Part shown: in pieces, positions 35,861-45,288 of the stretch
Numbering within the stretch: the stretch's first letter is position 1
Layout: the number at the start of each line of letters is the position of its first letter
From: JARBAK01 sp034472185
Lineage (GTDB): Bacteria > Pseudomonadota > Alphaproteobacteria > Rickettsiales > Midichloriaceae
Reading direction: 5' to 3'
Assembly: GCA_034472185.1 (NCBI GenBank)
Contig: JARBAK010000001.1
Location: forward strand, 434,001 to 498,000
Length of the DNA stretch: 64,000 nucleotides
Notes under the pieces: generated by a model
Database searches by the model: none
The model's input: the letters and a program-made list of their open reading frames with translations, nothing else
What the model was told of the DNA's origin: nothing
Made by a program: the position numbers and the translations under genes

Positions 35861-35938
35861 CACAGACGATAAAGAGAGCAAAGCGTAATTAAAGTATTTT
35901 GTGTAATAAAAAGCATATTATATGTTGTTCTTAGCTTT

Positions 35939-38065
35939 CTAAACAGCACAAGGAACCTCCGTATTCCCTAATCCAGAAATTTTTGCTCTACATTTGCTAA
36001 TTGCTGCTGCTGTCACCTCCTCCTCATTCATTTCAGTAGTATCTATTATTATAGCGTCTGCAGCAGGTTTTAGAGGTGCAGTTGATCTCGATATGTCGCG
36101 CTCATCCCTGTCCTTAAGATCTTTTAAAATATTTGCATATAACGCAGTATCTCGATTCGAAGGGGCAGAAAATCCACTTTGCGACTGCAAGAAACGCCTT
36201 TCAGCACGTACTGCTAGATCAGCAGTGATATATAACTTACAAGTAGCTCTTTTAAAGATCACGGTACCAATATCCCTACCATCAATTACTAAGCCACTTT
36301 GATTATATGCAAAGCTTCTCTGTAACTCTATTAAAACGTCTCTTAAAGCAGAGATAGCCGCTATTACAGAGGAACGCCTAGAAATCTCTTCTGTCTCTAG
36401 TACTCCAAATTTCTGATATGATTCAATAACAGCAATATTAAGGGTCTTAGCCAGGGCCATAAGCGCCTCTACATCACAGGTATCCACACCATGCAGACCC
36501 GCAAGATACGCAATAACTCTATATATAGTGCCACTACTCAAATGCTTAAAATGAAAATACTCAGCTAAACGCCTTGCAACAACGCTTTTCCCAGAAGCGG
36601 CCGGACCATCAATCGCAATAATAACAGCTTTTTTCGAAGATTTATCTAACTTATTAACCTGCCTTATTCTACCTATCGCTAAACACTTTGCTGGTACATC
36701 TTCTGTAATAACGCTTCCAGCCGCAATAACAGACCCTTCTCCTATATCTATCGGAGAAATTATAGAGACATTAGACCCTATAAAAGCTCCTTTTGAAACT
36801 CTTGAAGTGTGCTTCCTTTTTCCATCATAATTACAGAAAACCACTCCAGCTCCTACATTAATATTGTCTCCTAAATCTGCATTCCCTATATAAGATAAAT
36901 GGCCCACTTTCACTGCGTTCTCCAATCTAGCGCTCTTTAATTCCACAAAATTACCAATTTTACCACCGCTCTTTATAATGCTGTCCTCTCTAATTCTAAC
37001 AAAAGGACCAATTTTAGAATCAGGGCCTACTAAAGCGTTTTCTATGTGAGAGAAAGAAAAGATTTGTGTATTTGCGCCTATCTCCACACCTGAGCCCAGC
37101 CACACATAAGGATATATATAAACGCCTCTATGTAAAACGGTATCAATACTCAAAAAAACCGTTTCAGGAGAATGCATAATCACTCCCTTCGACATCCAAT
37201 GAGAACGCAGCTGATTTTGTAAAACTTGCTCCGCTCTCGCCAGCTGTTTTGCATTGTTTATACCTAAAGCCTCATTCTCATTTGTAAGTATATAGCTAGA
37301 TACCATGCCTATAGAAGTTACATATCCTATAAGATGTGTGAGGTATATCTCTTCCCCTGCTGTGAGCACAGTTCTCTTTTTAGCTACAATATTTGTAACA
37401 AAATCGCGTAACACGCCATATTTGACCAATAGTGGCCCTGCATTACACAGCGAGGATAAGACGTCTTGCTCAGTTGCTACAATTTGATTCTTTTCTAGTA
37501 TAGATGTTACAAAATTGCATCGATCAAGTAGTAATCTACCATAGTTTGTGCCCTCGCTTTCAAACGCCAAACATATTAAAGCGGTATCTTTAATACATTC
37601 ATGAACTCTTTGACAATCTGTATTATTGATCAAATCTATCATTTTCTGGATAGTATCCGCTTTGATCATCGGAACATCTGCATACAATATAAGGACTAGA
37701 AGATTATCAGAAGAAGCTGTAAGGCCGTATGTCTCCATCGCACATAATACAGCATCTCCAGTACCTATTTTCTTTTCCTGTGTCACCTCTACAAAGCAAT
37801 AACGCTTTCTCAAAATATCGATACTAGGATCAGCGGCTAAGGCATTATTTACTACAACAATGGGGGAGCACACGCTATAGTGCTTTAAAGAACTTAAATC
37901 TGCGCATAATTTCAAACTATACTCTAGTAGCGAACGTCCACAAAGTTTCTGTAGGACTTTTGGTACTACAGAAGCCATCCTAACCCCCTCACCAGCCGCA
38001 AGTATAATAGGCAGAATATCTCTTTTTTCTTGCTTTGAATCTATAATTATCCTATCTTTTCGCAT
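35939..38065 (-). CDS. glmU-cmk: Fused GlmU (UDP-GlcNAc synthesis) and cytidylate kinase
   Basis: One uninterrupted 708-residue frame joins two complete enzymes. Residues about 20-470 are GlmU: uridyltransferase motif LAAGEGVRM with PKVLQKL, YADVPMI, then left-handed beta-helix repeats with the acetyltransferase segment GHLSYIGNADLG (catalytic His) and NYDGKRKHTSR. Residues about 477-708 are cytidylate kinase: P-loop IDGPAASGKSVVARRLA, the substrate site SSGTIYRVIAYLAG, GRDIGTVIF and RDERDISRSTAPL. The linker is about ten residues (KLDKSSKK). GlmU makes UDP-GlcNAc for peptidoglycan and lipid A (see lpxB); Cmk makes CDP and dCDP. Both halves keep their key residues, so both are probably active. 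I know of no standard GlmU-Cmk fusion. Confidence 0.92.
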   Translation of the reverse strand: MRKDRIIIDSKQEKRDILPIILAAGEGVRMASVVPKVLQKLCGRSLLEYSLKLCADLSSLKHYSVCSPIVVVNNALAADPSIDILRKRYCFVEVTQEKKIGTGDAVLCAMETYGLTASSDNLLVLILYADVPMIKADTIQKMIDLINNTDCQRVHECIKDTALICLAFESEGTNYGRLLLDRCNFVTSILEKNQIVATEQDVLSSLCNAGPLLVKYGVLRDFVTNIVAKKRTVLTAGEEIYLTHLIGYVTSIGMVSSYILTNENEALGINNAKQLARAEQVLQNQLRSHWMSKGVIMHSPETVFLSIDTVLHRGVYIYPYVWLGSGVEIGANTQIFSFSHIENALVGPDSKIGPFVRIREDSIIKSGGKIGNFVELKSARLENAVKVGHLSYIGNADLGDNINVGAGVVFCNYDGKRKHTSRVSKGAFIGSNVSIISPIDIGEGSVIAAGSVITEDVPAKCLAIGRIRQVNKLDKSSKKAVIIAIDGPAASGKSVVARRLAEYFHFKHLSSGTIYRVIAYLAGLHGVDTCDVEALMALAKTLNIAVIESYQKFGVLETEEISRRSSVIAAISALRDVLIELQRSFAYNQSGLVIDGRDIGTVIFKRATCKLYITADLAVRAERRFLQSQSGFSAPSNRDTALYANILKDLKDRDERDISRSTAPLKPAADAIIIDTTEMNEEEVTAAAISKCRAKISGLGNTEVPCAV

Positions 38066-38203
38066 TGTATTTTAGGTAAAAGGAATGGTTGTAGGTGTAA
38101 GATTTATGCGCCTCACGTTATTCGCGTCGTACTTGTATCTCAGTTGTTAGAATAAATGTTTTACTCATCTTGAAACCACAAATTGTCTATATATAGGATA
38201 GTA

Positions 38204-38743
38204 ATGTATACATTCCCAAGTAAAGGAATAAATGCTCCACAAGAAGTTAATGTCGTAATAGAGATTAATGCCGCCCACGTAAAGTATGAATTTGATAAAA
38301 AAACAGGAATGCTTTTTGTCGACCGCTTCTTATCCACCAGTATGGTTTACCCATGCAACTATGGATTTGTCCCGGAGACATTAGCAGGTGATGGAGACCC
38401 GCTTGATATTTTAGTACATACAACATATCCAGTAATGGCAGGATCTGTATTAGTAGCTCGCCCCATAGGTGTTTTGTTAACGGAAGACGAAAGCGGGCAA
38501 GATGAAAAGATAATAGCTGTCCCTTCGCAAAAAATAGATCCATTTTTAGCTCATATTAACTCATGTACCGATTTACCAGAACTTTTACTCATGCAGATCC
38601 AGCATTTTTTTGAGCACTATAAGGACCTGGAACCAAAAAAATGGGTAAAAGTACTAGGCTGGAAGGGAGTCGACAAAGCCTATGAGGCTATTATTATCGC
38701 TTCACAAAATTATGATCAGAAAACAAAGGTGCAAATAGCGTGA
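38204..38743 (+). CDS. ppa: Inorganic pyrophosphatase
   Basis: Family I pyrophosphatase removes pyrophosphate made in nucleotide, tRNA-charging and NDP-sugar synthesis. KYEFDKKTGMLFVDRF, YPCNYGFVPET and the signature DGDPLDILV are present, and KKWVKVLGW is near the C-terminus. The ATG at 38204 has AGGA six bases upstream; an in-frame TTG at 38183 is less likely. The 179 residues are full length. The stop codon overlaps the start of the following transporter gene. Confidence 0.96.
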   Translation: MYTFPSKGINAPQEVNVVIEINAAHVKYEFDKKTGMLFVDRFLSTSMVYPCNYGFVPETLAGDGDPLDILVHTTYPVMAGSVLVARPIGVLLTEDESGQDEKIIAVPSQKIDPFLAHINSCTDLPELLLMQIQHFFEHYKDLEPKKWVKVLGWKGVDKAYEAIIIASQNYDQKTKVQIA

Positions 38744-40086
38744 TTATTAATGTAATAGCTATATTAACTATGATCATATTAAATTCTTTTTTTGTGATCT
38801 CAGAAATAGCAATCTTGACATCTGCAAAAGGCAAATTGTATAAAATGGCACAAGCAGGCAGTAAAGGAGCCAAGTGTGCTATAAAACTAACCAACCGCCC
38901 CGAATCTTTCTTATCAACCGCACAAGTAGGCATAACGTTGATGAGTATTCTTATAGGATTTTACGGAGGCACTTCAATTGCAGATTATATAGCCGCTAAG
39001 TTTAGCCCCTTAGACGAATATTGGGGCCCTTATAGTAGTGTACTAGGCAGTGTATGTTCCTTTATCGTTATCACATATTTTACAGTATTAGGAGAGATAG
39101 TGCCTAAACGGATAGCTTTAGCGCAACCTGAAAGATTCGCAGCTATAGCGGCATACGGTATGGTAGTATTTTTGAATGCTATATATCCGCTGGTGTGGCT
39201 CCTCTCTGTATCCACAAAATTTCTAATCAGACTATTGGGAGTCGATACCGTTACAACTTACGTTTCTATCGAAGAAATTAAGTTCTTAGTAACGCAAGCA
39301 GAAAACGTAGGAACTCTAGCTAGAGTAGAAAGAAATATGATCAACCGCCTTGTGCATTTAAACAACATGCAAGTAGGAGCAATCATGACTCCTCGCAATA
39401 GGATAATTGCTCTAGATATTACAGATAATGATACAGTTAATGAAGCTAAAGTAAAAGAACATACCTTCAGTTACTTTCCAGTCATTAGTGGCAGCTTAAG
39501 TACTATACTTGGCGTAATACCAATCAAAACATTGTTCAAAGGCAATGGAATTGCCGCAAATCCTCCTGTCAATAACATATTATTATATGAATTCGCTAAA
39601 GCTTCTAATGTAGTTTATATACCCGAGGTAGCTCGAGTTACTAAACTCATTGAGGTCTTTAGACAAAAACATTCTAAAATCGCAATGGTGCTTGATGAAT
39701 ACGGAGAAATAGAGGGAATAGTTACTTTTTCTGATGTATTAAAGACATTTGTTGGAGATATTACTGCGCTTATTGAGGGAAAAACTCCTACCATCGTGGC
39801 TAAGCAAGACGGTTCATTCATAGCAGATGGCAATGCCCTTATCGAAGAAGTAAAAGAAAGTTTAAATCTTCTTTCTGTGCCAGGAGAAGAAGAGGAAGAT
39901 TATAGAACTCTTGCAAGTTTTATTTTAAAACAACTGGGCAGTATACCGCAAATTGGCGATTCGTTTACAACTACACGGTGGAAGTTTCAGGTAACCAAAA
40001 TGGATCGCTTTAGAATAGATAGGGTATTAATTATCCCAATTGGGCAAGCAGAAGAAACCGCTGCAGAAAGGGATGATGAGCAATAA
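38740..40086 (+). CDS. CNNM/CorC-type (HlyC/TlyC family) membrane protein
   Basis: The protein has an N-terminal DUF21/CNNM membrane domain (helices within about residues 1-150), a CBS pair starting MTPRNRIIALDI, and a C-terminal CorC_HlyC domain with GDSFTTTRWKFQV. Such proteins are thought to act in magnesium or sodium transport; the rickettsial TlyC name refers to a reported haemolysin activity. It starts with GTG at 38740, overlapping the ppa stop by four bases, so the two are translationally coupled. It is ended by a strong bidirectional terminator. Confidence 0.88.
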   Translation: MIINVIAILTMIILNSFFVISEIAILTSAKGKLYKMAQAGSKGAKCAIKLTNRPESFLSTAQVGITLMSILIGFYGGTSIADYIAAKFSPLDEYWGPYSSVLGSVCSFIVITYFTVLGEIVPKRIALAQPERFAAIAAYGMVVFLNAIYPLVWLLSVSTKFLIRLLGVDTVTTYVSIEEIKFLVTQAENVGTLARVERNMINRLVHLNNMQVGAIMTPRNRIIALDITDNDTVNEAKVKEHTFSYFPVISGSLSTILGVIPIKTLFKGNGIAANPPVNNILLYEFAKASNVVYIPEVARVTKLIEVFRQKHSKIAMVLDEYGEIEGIVTFSDVLKTFVGDITALIEGKTPTIVAKQDGSFIADGNALIEEVKESLNLLSVPGEEEEDYRTLASFILKQLGSIPQIGDSFTTTRWKFQVTKMDRFRIDRVLIIPIGQAEETAAERDDEQ

Positions 40087-40132
40087 CTGACAGAGAACAA
40101 AGATACGTTAGCACAGAGGTTTTAAAACATAT

Positions 40133-40159
40133 AAAAAGAGGGGGAAATGCCCCCTCTTT
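40133..40159. terminator. Bidirectional terminator between the CorC-like gene and gadB
   Basis: AAAGAGGGGG (40135-40144) and CCCCCTCTTT (40150-40159) form a perfect ten-base-pair stem with a five-base loop. On the minus strand the stem is followed by a T-run, so it terminates gadB strongly; it can also stop transcription from the plus strand. Confidence 0.85.
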
Positions 40160-40176
40160 CCTAGTGTTTTCTCTAT

Positions 40177-41559
40177 TTACATATGGTGAAATACTGTCTT
40201 ATCAGGCGCTTGTTGTTTCCCTTTCATCTCGAAATGATTAATAGCACGCTTTATATCATTCAGTAGAAGATCCGCTATTTCACGGCTAAATCCCTCTCTC
40301 ACTACGATCCTCATTACAACCGTATCTTCCAGATTCGCAGGTAATGTATAAGCTGGTACTTGCCATCCCGAATAGCGGAGCCTCTCAGATAAATCAAACA
40401 ACGTGAAAGACATTTCCTGCTTCAATTTCCATGCAAAAACAGGAATATCACTACCATCACTTAGAAGCTCAAATATCCCCAATTTAGCTATCTCCTGCGC
40501 TGTATACATCGCCACTTCTTGTGAGGCACGCTGAATCTTCGCATATCCTTCTCGCCCCAAACGCAAGAAATTATAATATTGTGCAACAACTTGAGATCCA
40601 GATTTAGAAAAATTAAGGGTAAAAGTGGGCATTTCTCCCCCGAGATAATTCACATAGAATATAAGCTCTTTTGGAAGATAAGTAATGTTTCTCCAAATTG
40701 CCCATCCTAGACCTGGATACACTAAGCCATACTTATGGCCCGATACGTTTATAGAATGCACCCACTTGAGGCGGAAATCCCATATTAAATCTGGCTGAAT
40801 AAAAGGAGCTATAAAACCGCCGCTTGCTGCATCAATATGCAATGGGATTTCCCATCCATTAGATGTGTTCAACGCATCTAGAGCATCATTAATCTTTTCA
40901 GCAGGCTCATATTCCCCAGTGAACGTACTTCCTAACACAGCAGCAATACATATTGTATTCTCATCACATAGCTTAATGGCCTCTTCAGCATTCAAAATAT
41001 ATCTCCCAGGTGCCATAGGCACTTCCCGCAGTTCTACATCCCAATAGCGACAAAATTTCTTCCAACATATTTGCATGTTGATGCCAGTCACCAAATTTGG
41101 CTTATCTATCGATTTATTCGCACGTAATCTCCTTTCTCTCCACTGATGTAACAAAGCAAGCCCACTTAACATAACGGCTTCGCTAGATCCTACAGTAGAA
41201 CAACCAATAGCCTGCATAATATCGGGAGCATGAAACAATCCCGCTAGAATCTTTACGCAACGACTTTCAAGCTCAGCAGTTTGCGGATACTCATCTTTAT
41301 CAATTAAATTTTTATCAAGCGTTTCAGATATAAGCTTTCTGGCATATGGCTCCATCCAAGTCGTAACAAAAGTAGCCAAATTCAATCGAGCGTTACCATC
41401 CAACATAAGATGATCGTGCACTAAAGCATATGCCTCTTCTGGAGACATGCTCTCTTCTGACAATTGGTATTTAGGCACCGGCCTTTTTAAATGCCTTGAC
41501 GCATAAACGGGAGTTATAAATTCAGTGTCCCAAACACTGGCTGTTTCTTTTATATTCAT
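40177..41559 (-). CDS. gadB: Glutamate decarboxylase
   Basis: GadB converts glutamate to GABA and CO2 and consumes a cytoplasmic proton. The PLP lysine is K276 in VSGHKYGLVYPGLGW, the same residue number as in E. coli GadB, and the cofactor-site motif HIDAASGGFIAPF precedes it. N-terminal PVYASR and WMEPYARKL are typical. The C-terminus ends in two His before a final Met, so a penultimate His is present as in the pH-responsive E. coli enzyme. The protein is 460 residues. An unusually strong AAGGAGGAG site precedes the ATG. It follows gadC by 45 bp. Confidence 0.96.
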   Translation of the reverse strand: MNIKETASVWDTEFITPVYASRHLKRPVPKYQLSEESMSPEEAYALVHDHLMLDGNARLNLATFVTTWMEPYARKLISETLDKNLIDKDEYPQTAELESRCVKILAGLFHAPDIMQAIGCSTVGSSEAVMLSGLALLHQWRERRLRANKSIDKPNLVTGINMQICWKKFCRYWDVELREVPMAPGRYILNAEEAIKLCDENTICIAAVLGSTFTGEYEPAEKINDALDALNTSNGWEIPLHIDAASGGFIAPFIQPDLIWDFRLKWVHSINVSGHKYGLVYPGLGWAIWRNITYLPKELIFYVNYLGGEMPTFTLNFSKSGSQVVAQYYNFLRLGREGYAKIQRASQEVAMYTAQEIAKLGIFELLSDGSDIPVFAWKLKQEMSFTLFDLSERLRYSGWQVPAYTLPANLEDTVVMRIVVREGFSREIADLLLNDIKRAINHFEMKGKQQAPDKTVFHHM

Positions 41560-41604
41560 GGCTTACTCCTCCTTAAATATATAGTTACAAAACGTTTATA
41601 AATA

Positions 41605-43002
41605 CTACCTCGCCTTCGATACGAAACGCATTATAAAGGGCATCCCTCCAAGCACTACTACCGCTGCTGCAAGCAATCCTACATATAACCATGGAGAAGC
41701 TATGCCTAATTCTGCAGGAGGCATAAAGCCCAGTATAAAGGCGAAGAAACTCGCAGATATACCAATCCCACTGATCACCCACATTCCTAATAAACCACCG
41801 GGAACTCTATATTTTCTTTCAACATTTGGCTGGGAATAGCGCAGTTTCAAAGCCGCAGCAAACATGAGTATATACATACTCACATATAACGTACTCGTCA
41901 TAGCTGTAAGCAAAAAGTATACAACATCAACATTCTTGAAAGCGAATAAATTTATGCAAGTAAGGGCAGTAACTATAATGCCCTGCATAATTAATATAGC
42001 AGAGGGCATACCCTTTTTATTTACATGTGCCATAAATGCTGGGATGCGTCCTTCCTTAGCAATAAATAATAATCCTCTACTAGGACCACAAATCCACGCT
42101 ATAACTCCAGCTATCACACCTATAGTTATGCAAAACCCTAAAAGCCTTACTAACCAATATAAATTATACTGGTCTAGTACTCTGCTAAAGACTTCCATCA
42201 CCCCTACAGTTAGGCCTATTTGTTTTTGAGGCACAATAAAAGCTATCGATAAAGATCCAAACAAGAAAATCCCTACGATTAAAATCACAGAATACAAGAG
42301 AGCTTTGGGATATTCTTCTTTTGGATCTTTAAGAAAACGTGCATGCACAGCACTTACCTCCATACCAGCAAACAAAAGCACTATACCAGCTAAAAACGCA
42401 ATATTAGTAAACTTAGAAAAATCTGGTAACATTTGGGCGGATGAAAATTCTAAATTTATGGGGTTGCCAGACACTACCCATATCACACCAAGAGATATAA
42501 CAAATATACCGGGAATAACAGTTCCTATAGTTACACCTACTGAAGTTATAAAACTCGCTACTTTCAAACCATTTAACGTAATAAAAATAGCCCCCCAGTA
42601 TATCCCTATAATCATCAACGAGGTATAAACATTATTTGCTCCTAAGCTAGGCTTACCCAACGAATAGGCGAAAGAATCAACGGCAAAAGCTAGGGCAGTA
42701 GGCACCCAAATTACATTTTGCATCCACTGCAACCACATCGCTATCAATCCTGTATTAGGGCCAAAAGCCTCTTTTACCCAAAGATATACTCCACCCTCTT
42801 GAGGCCATCCTGTCACGAGTTCAGCCGCAACAAGCGCACACGGAATTAAAAACAATAAAGTTGAAAACAAAAGATAAAAAATCATGGTAGCACCAGTACT
42901 CGCTATTAAAGGTAGCCCCTTCAAGCTCATTACCGTTGCAATATTCAATATTATTATGGACGCCACGCTTAAACGTGTCTTTTGCCCCTCTGTTTCCTGC
43001 AT
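41605..43002 (-). CDS. gadC: Glutamate/GABA antiporter
   Basis: GadC exchanges external glutamate for internal GABA, completing the acid-resistance cycle with GadB. It is an APC-superfamily carrier with about 12 hydrophobic helices; the N-terminal segments KGLPLIASTGA and GWPQEGGVYLWVKEAFG are typical of GadC. ATG 43002 has GAGGGGGA six bases upstream and is preferred to ATG 43020. At 465 residues it is shorter than E. coli GadC (511) and ends soon after the last helix (RFVSKAR), so the C-terminal plug that closes the E. coli carrier at neutral pH appears to be missing. Confidence 0.93.
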   Translation of the reverse strand: MQETEGQKTRLSVASIIILNIATVMSLKGLPLIASTGATMIFYLLFSTLLFLIPCALVAAELVTGWPQEGGVYLWVKEAFGPNTGLIAMWLQWMQNVIWVPTALAFAVDSFAYSLGKPSLGANNVYTSLMIIGIYWGAIFITLNGLKVASFITSVGVTIGTVIPGIFVISLGVIWVVSGNPINLEFSSAQMLPDFSKFTNIAFLAGIVLLFAGMEVSAVHARFLKDPKEEYPKALLYSVILIVGIFLFGSLSIAFIVPQKQIGLTVGVMEVFSRVLDQYNLYWLVRLLGFCITIGVIAGVIAWICGPSRGLLFIAKEGRIPAFMAHVNKKGMPSAILIMQGIIVTALTCINLFAFKNVDVVYFLLTAMTSTLYVSMYILMFAAALKLRYSQPNVERKYRVPGGLLGMWVISGIGISASFFAFILGFMPPAELGIASPWLYVGLLAAAVVVLGGMPFIMRFVSKAR

Positions 43003-43070
43003 AAAATCCCCCTCATACAAAAACGCTCTTCACCTCCAAGAAAAGCAGCTAAATTTACCTACAACTAAAC

Positions 43071-43099
43071 GTTGTAAAGCATATGTGATATATAGTCAA
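43071..43099 (-). promoter_or_regulatory. Promoter of gadC-gadB
   Basis: On the minus strand TTGACT (43094-43099) and TACAAC (43071-43076) are separated by 17 bases. The leader to the gadC ATG would be about 60 bases and contains no obvious operator. Confidence 0.5.
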
Positions 43100-43159
43100 T
43101 ACTTCAAATCTTGATCTCGCATATCACTAAAACCAGACACTTCTGCCTTTGTATTAATC

Positions 43160-43189
43160 AAAAAACCCATAGGATACGTATCCTATGGG
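43160..43189 (-). terminator. Intrinsic terminator of the RNase E/G gene
   Basis: A 24-base perfect palindrome at 43166-43189 (CCCATAGGATAC and its complement) forms a 10-12 base-pair stem and is followed on the minus strand by six T. It lies 12 bases past the stop codon. Confidence 0.9.
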
Positions 43190-43200
43190 CGAGACCTAAT

Positions 43201-45102
43201 CTATTGGACAAATTTATCCCAAAGTTTTTTCAAAAAAGACGTCTTTACTCTCCGCTCCATCCCCCTTGAAGACGTATGGTTTAATTTCCCAACTTGCTGC
43301 TTACGTTTCCAAGCCGACTTTCTATTCCTATTAACACCCCTTTGCTTTTTTAGCTCTGATAGATCCTCAGGAAGAGATGACAAATCCCGATTAAGGTTGT
43401 TCTCCTGCTCCATTCCATAGGGCGCATCCTCAATTTGAGAAAGAGCCTCTATACTACTTTTGACAAGAGCTTTTTTTCTTTCCAGAAAGAAGCCATCTGG
43501 CCCAGCTCTTTCATCTGTAGCAATCCGTATGTCTTCTCCAAATTCTTGCTCCAAATCTAGTAGCTCAGCTTTTTTAGTATTTAACAGCGCAAGCGCAGTC
43601 TCACTACATATAGCAACATTCAGTACATAGTTTTGCTTCTCTGCAGTTGAATTCATACTCAACTCAGTTCGTATCGCCTTCAGTATCGCCAATAGCGTTG
43701 CCTCCATAAGACGTACTCTACCACGTCCATTACAACAATGACAACGCACAAAACTGGCGTCTAGAAGACTGTTACCTGAGCGCTGCCTAGTCATCTCTAA
43801 TAAGCCAAACTCGCTCATTCTCCCGATCTGAACACGAGCCTTATCACCACTAAAAGCAGCTCTAACCGCATTTGCTACTGTCATTCTGTTGTTAGGATCT
43901 TCCATATCTATAAAGTCCATTACTACTAGTCCAGATAAGTTACGCAGTTTTATCTGACGCACTGCCTCTTTTACGGCCTCTAAATTTGTCCTAAGAGCCG
44001 TATTCTCTATAGACTCCTCGCTCGTGAATCTACCTGAATTTACATCTACAGCAACTAAAGCTTCAGTCTGGTCTATTACTAAATATCCACCCGACTTCAA
44101 GGACACTAAACGCTCGTAAAGCACACCAACTTGCTCCTCTATGCCATATTTAGTAAATATAGGCACTTTATCTTCATAAAGTTCAATTTTCTCGATATGC
44201 CAAGGCAACACGCGGTTTACAAAATCACACGCAGTCTGATATGCCTCTTGCCCAGAAATAACTATCCTATCTACTTCGCTATCGTAACGATCACGGATAA
44301 CTTTCTTTATCATATCTGCTTCTTCATGCACAAAAACAGGCGGGGCTACAGCAGATGTATGCGCCTTTATACCCTCCCATAGCTGCACTAAGTATTCGAA
44401 ATCGCGCCTAATCTCTGTTTTGGTCTTATATGCACCTACAGTCCGCACAATTACCCCCCTACCTTCAGAACACAACTCAGCTGCTAACGCTTTCAATCTT
44501 TCCCTTTCCTCAGAATCATCTATTTTTCTAGAAACTCCATCAGGACCACCTGCATTAGGCATCAACACACAGTATCTACCAGTAAGTGTAATATATGTAG
44601 TTAAGGAAGCTCCCTTAGTCCCCCTTCCTTCTTTAGATACCTGTACTAGAACAGTTTGCCCTTTTTTGATGACATCTCCAAGCTTATAGCGTTTGCAAAG
44701 CTCCGCCATAAACGCACCACCTCTTTTCCTTCGAATATTATCACATCCCTTCCCTATAACCTCCTCCTCTAAAACATTGCCCTCTTCCTCGTCAAACTCC
44801 CCGGAGTTAGGGCGCATTTCAGATATAGACTGCAATAAATCACGTTTGTCTTCTTCTGCGATTTGATAAAAACCAGGGTGAATCTCTAAAAATGGTAAGA
44901 AACCATACCTTTCGTTACCATAATTTACGAACACTGCTTGCAAAGAAGGCTCGACTCGATCCACAATTCCCAAGTATATGTTACCCTTTGTAGGTAACTT
45001 GGATGCGCTCTGACAAGTGAACTCTTCCAGCGTATTATTTACACATAAAGCAACCCTCGTCTCTTCTGGATAGAGGGCATCTATAAAAATATTCTTTGAC
45101 AT
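43201..45102 (-). CDS. rne: Ribonuclease E/G
   Basis: This endoribonuclease starts mRNA decay and processes rRNA. The S1 domain begins near GNIYLGIVDRVEPSLQAVF; the catalytic aspartates lie in LVAVDVNSGRF and VVMDFIDME; the zinc-link cysteines are in RCHCCNGRG. The protein is about 633 residues from ATG 45102 (MSKNIFIDA); a TTG at 45117 is also in frame. An acidic insertion (about residues 90-115) interrupts the S1 domain, as in alphaproteobacterial RNase E. The C-terminal scaffold of the E. coli enzyme is absent; a short basic tail remains. Calling it E rather than G rests on the S1 insertion. Confidence 0.9.
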   Translation of the reverse strand: MSKNIFIDALYPEETRVALCVNNTLEEFTCQSASKLPTKGNIYLGIVDRVEPSLQAVFVNYGNERYGFLPFLEIHPGFYQIAEEDKRDLLQSISEMRPNSGEFDEEEGNVLEEEVIGKGCDNIRRKRGGAFMAELCKRYKLGDVIKKGQTVLVQVSKEGRGTKGASLTTYITLTGRYCVLMPNAGGPDGVSRKIDDSEERERLKALAAELCSEGRGVIVRTVGAYKTKTEIRRDFEYLVQLWEGIKAHTSAVAPPVFVHEEADMIKKVIRDRYDSEVDRIVISGQEAYQTACDFVNRVLPWHIEKIELYEDKVPIFTKYGIEEQVGVLYERLVSLKSGGYLVIDQTEALVAVDVNSGRFTSEESIENTALRTNLEAVKEAVRQIKLRNLSGLVVMDFIDMEDPNNRMTVANAVRAAFSGDKARVQIGRMSEFGLLEMTRQRSGNSLLDASFVRCHCCNGRGRVRLMEATLLAILKAIRTELSMNSTAEKQNYVLNVAICSETALALLNTKKAELLDLEQEFGEDIRIATDERAGPDGFFLERKKALVKSSIEALSQIEDAPYGMEQENNLNRDLSSLPEDLSELKKQRGVNRNRKSAWKRKQQVGKLNHTSSRGMERRVKTSFLKKLWDKFVQ

Positions 45103-45288
45103 TTTCTCATATTCCAAATTTTTCCCCTGTAAGAATTAGAGCACGCCCTCTTAGCGAAGTACTGCTCTAAAATTCAGGATTTAATACAAATAACCTTGCA
45201 CAAGCGAGTACCTAATCCATAAGGTAAATCCCCCAGCCCATGAACACACAATAAGCCCAGCTGGCCCTCCAGAACTAGTACCAACCAT

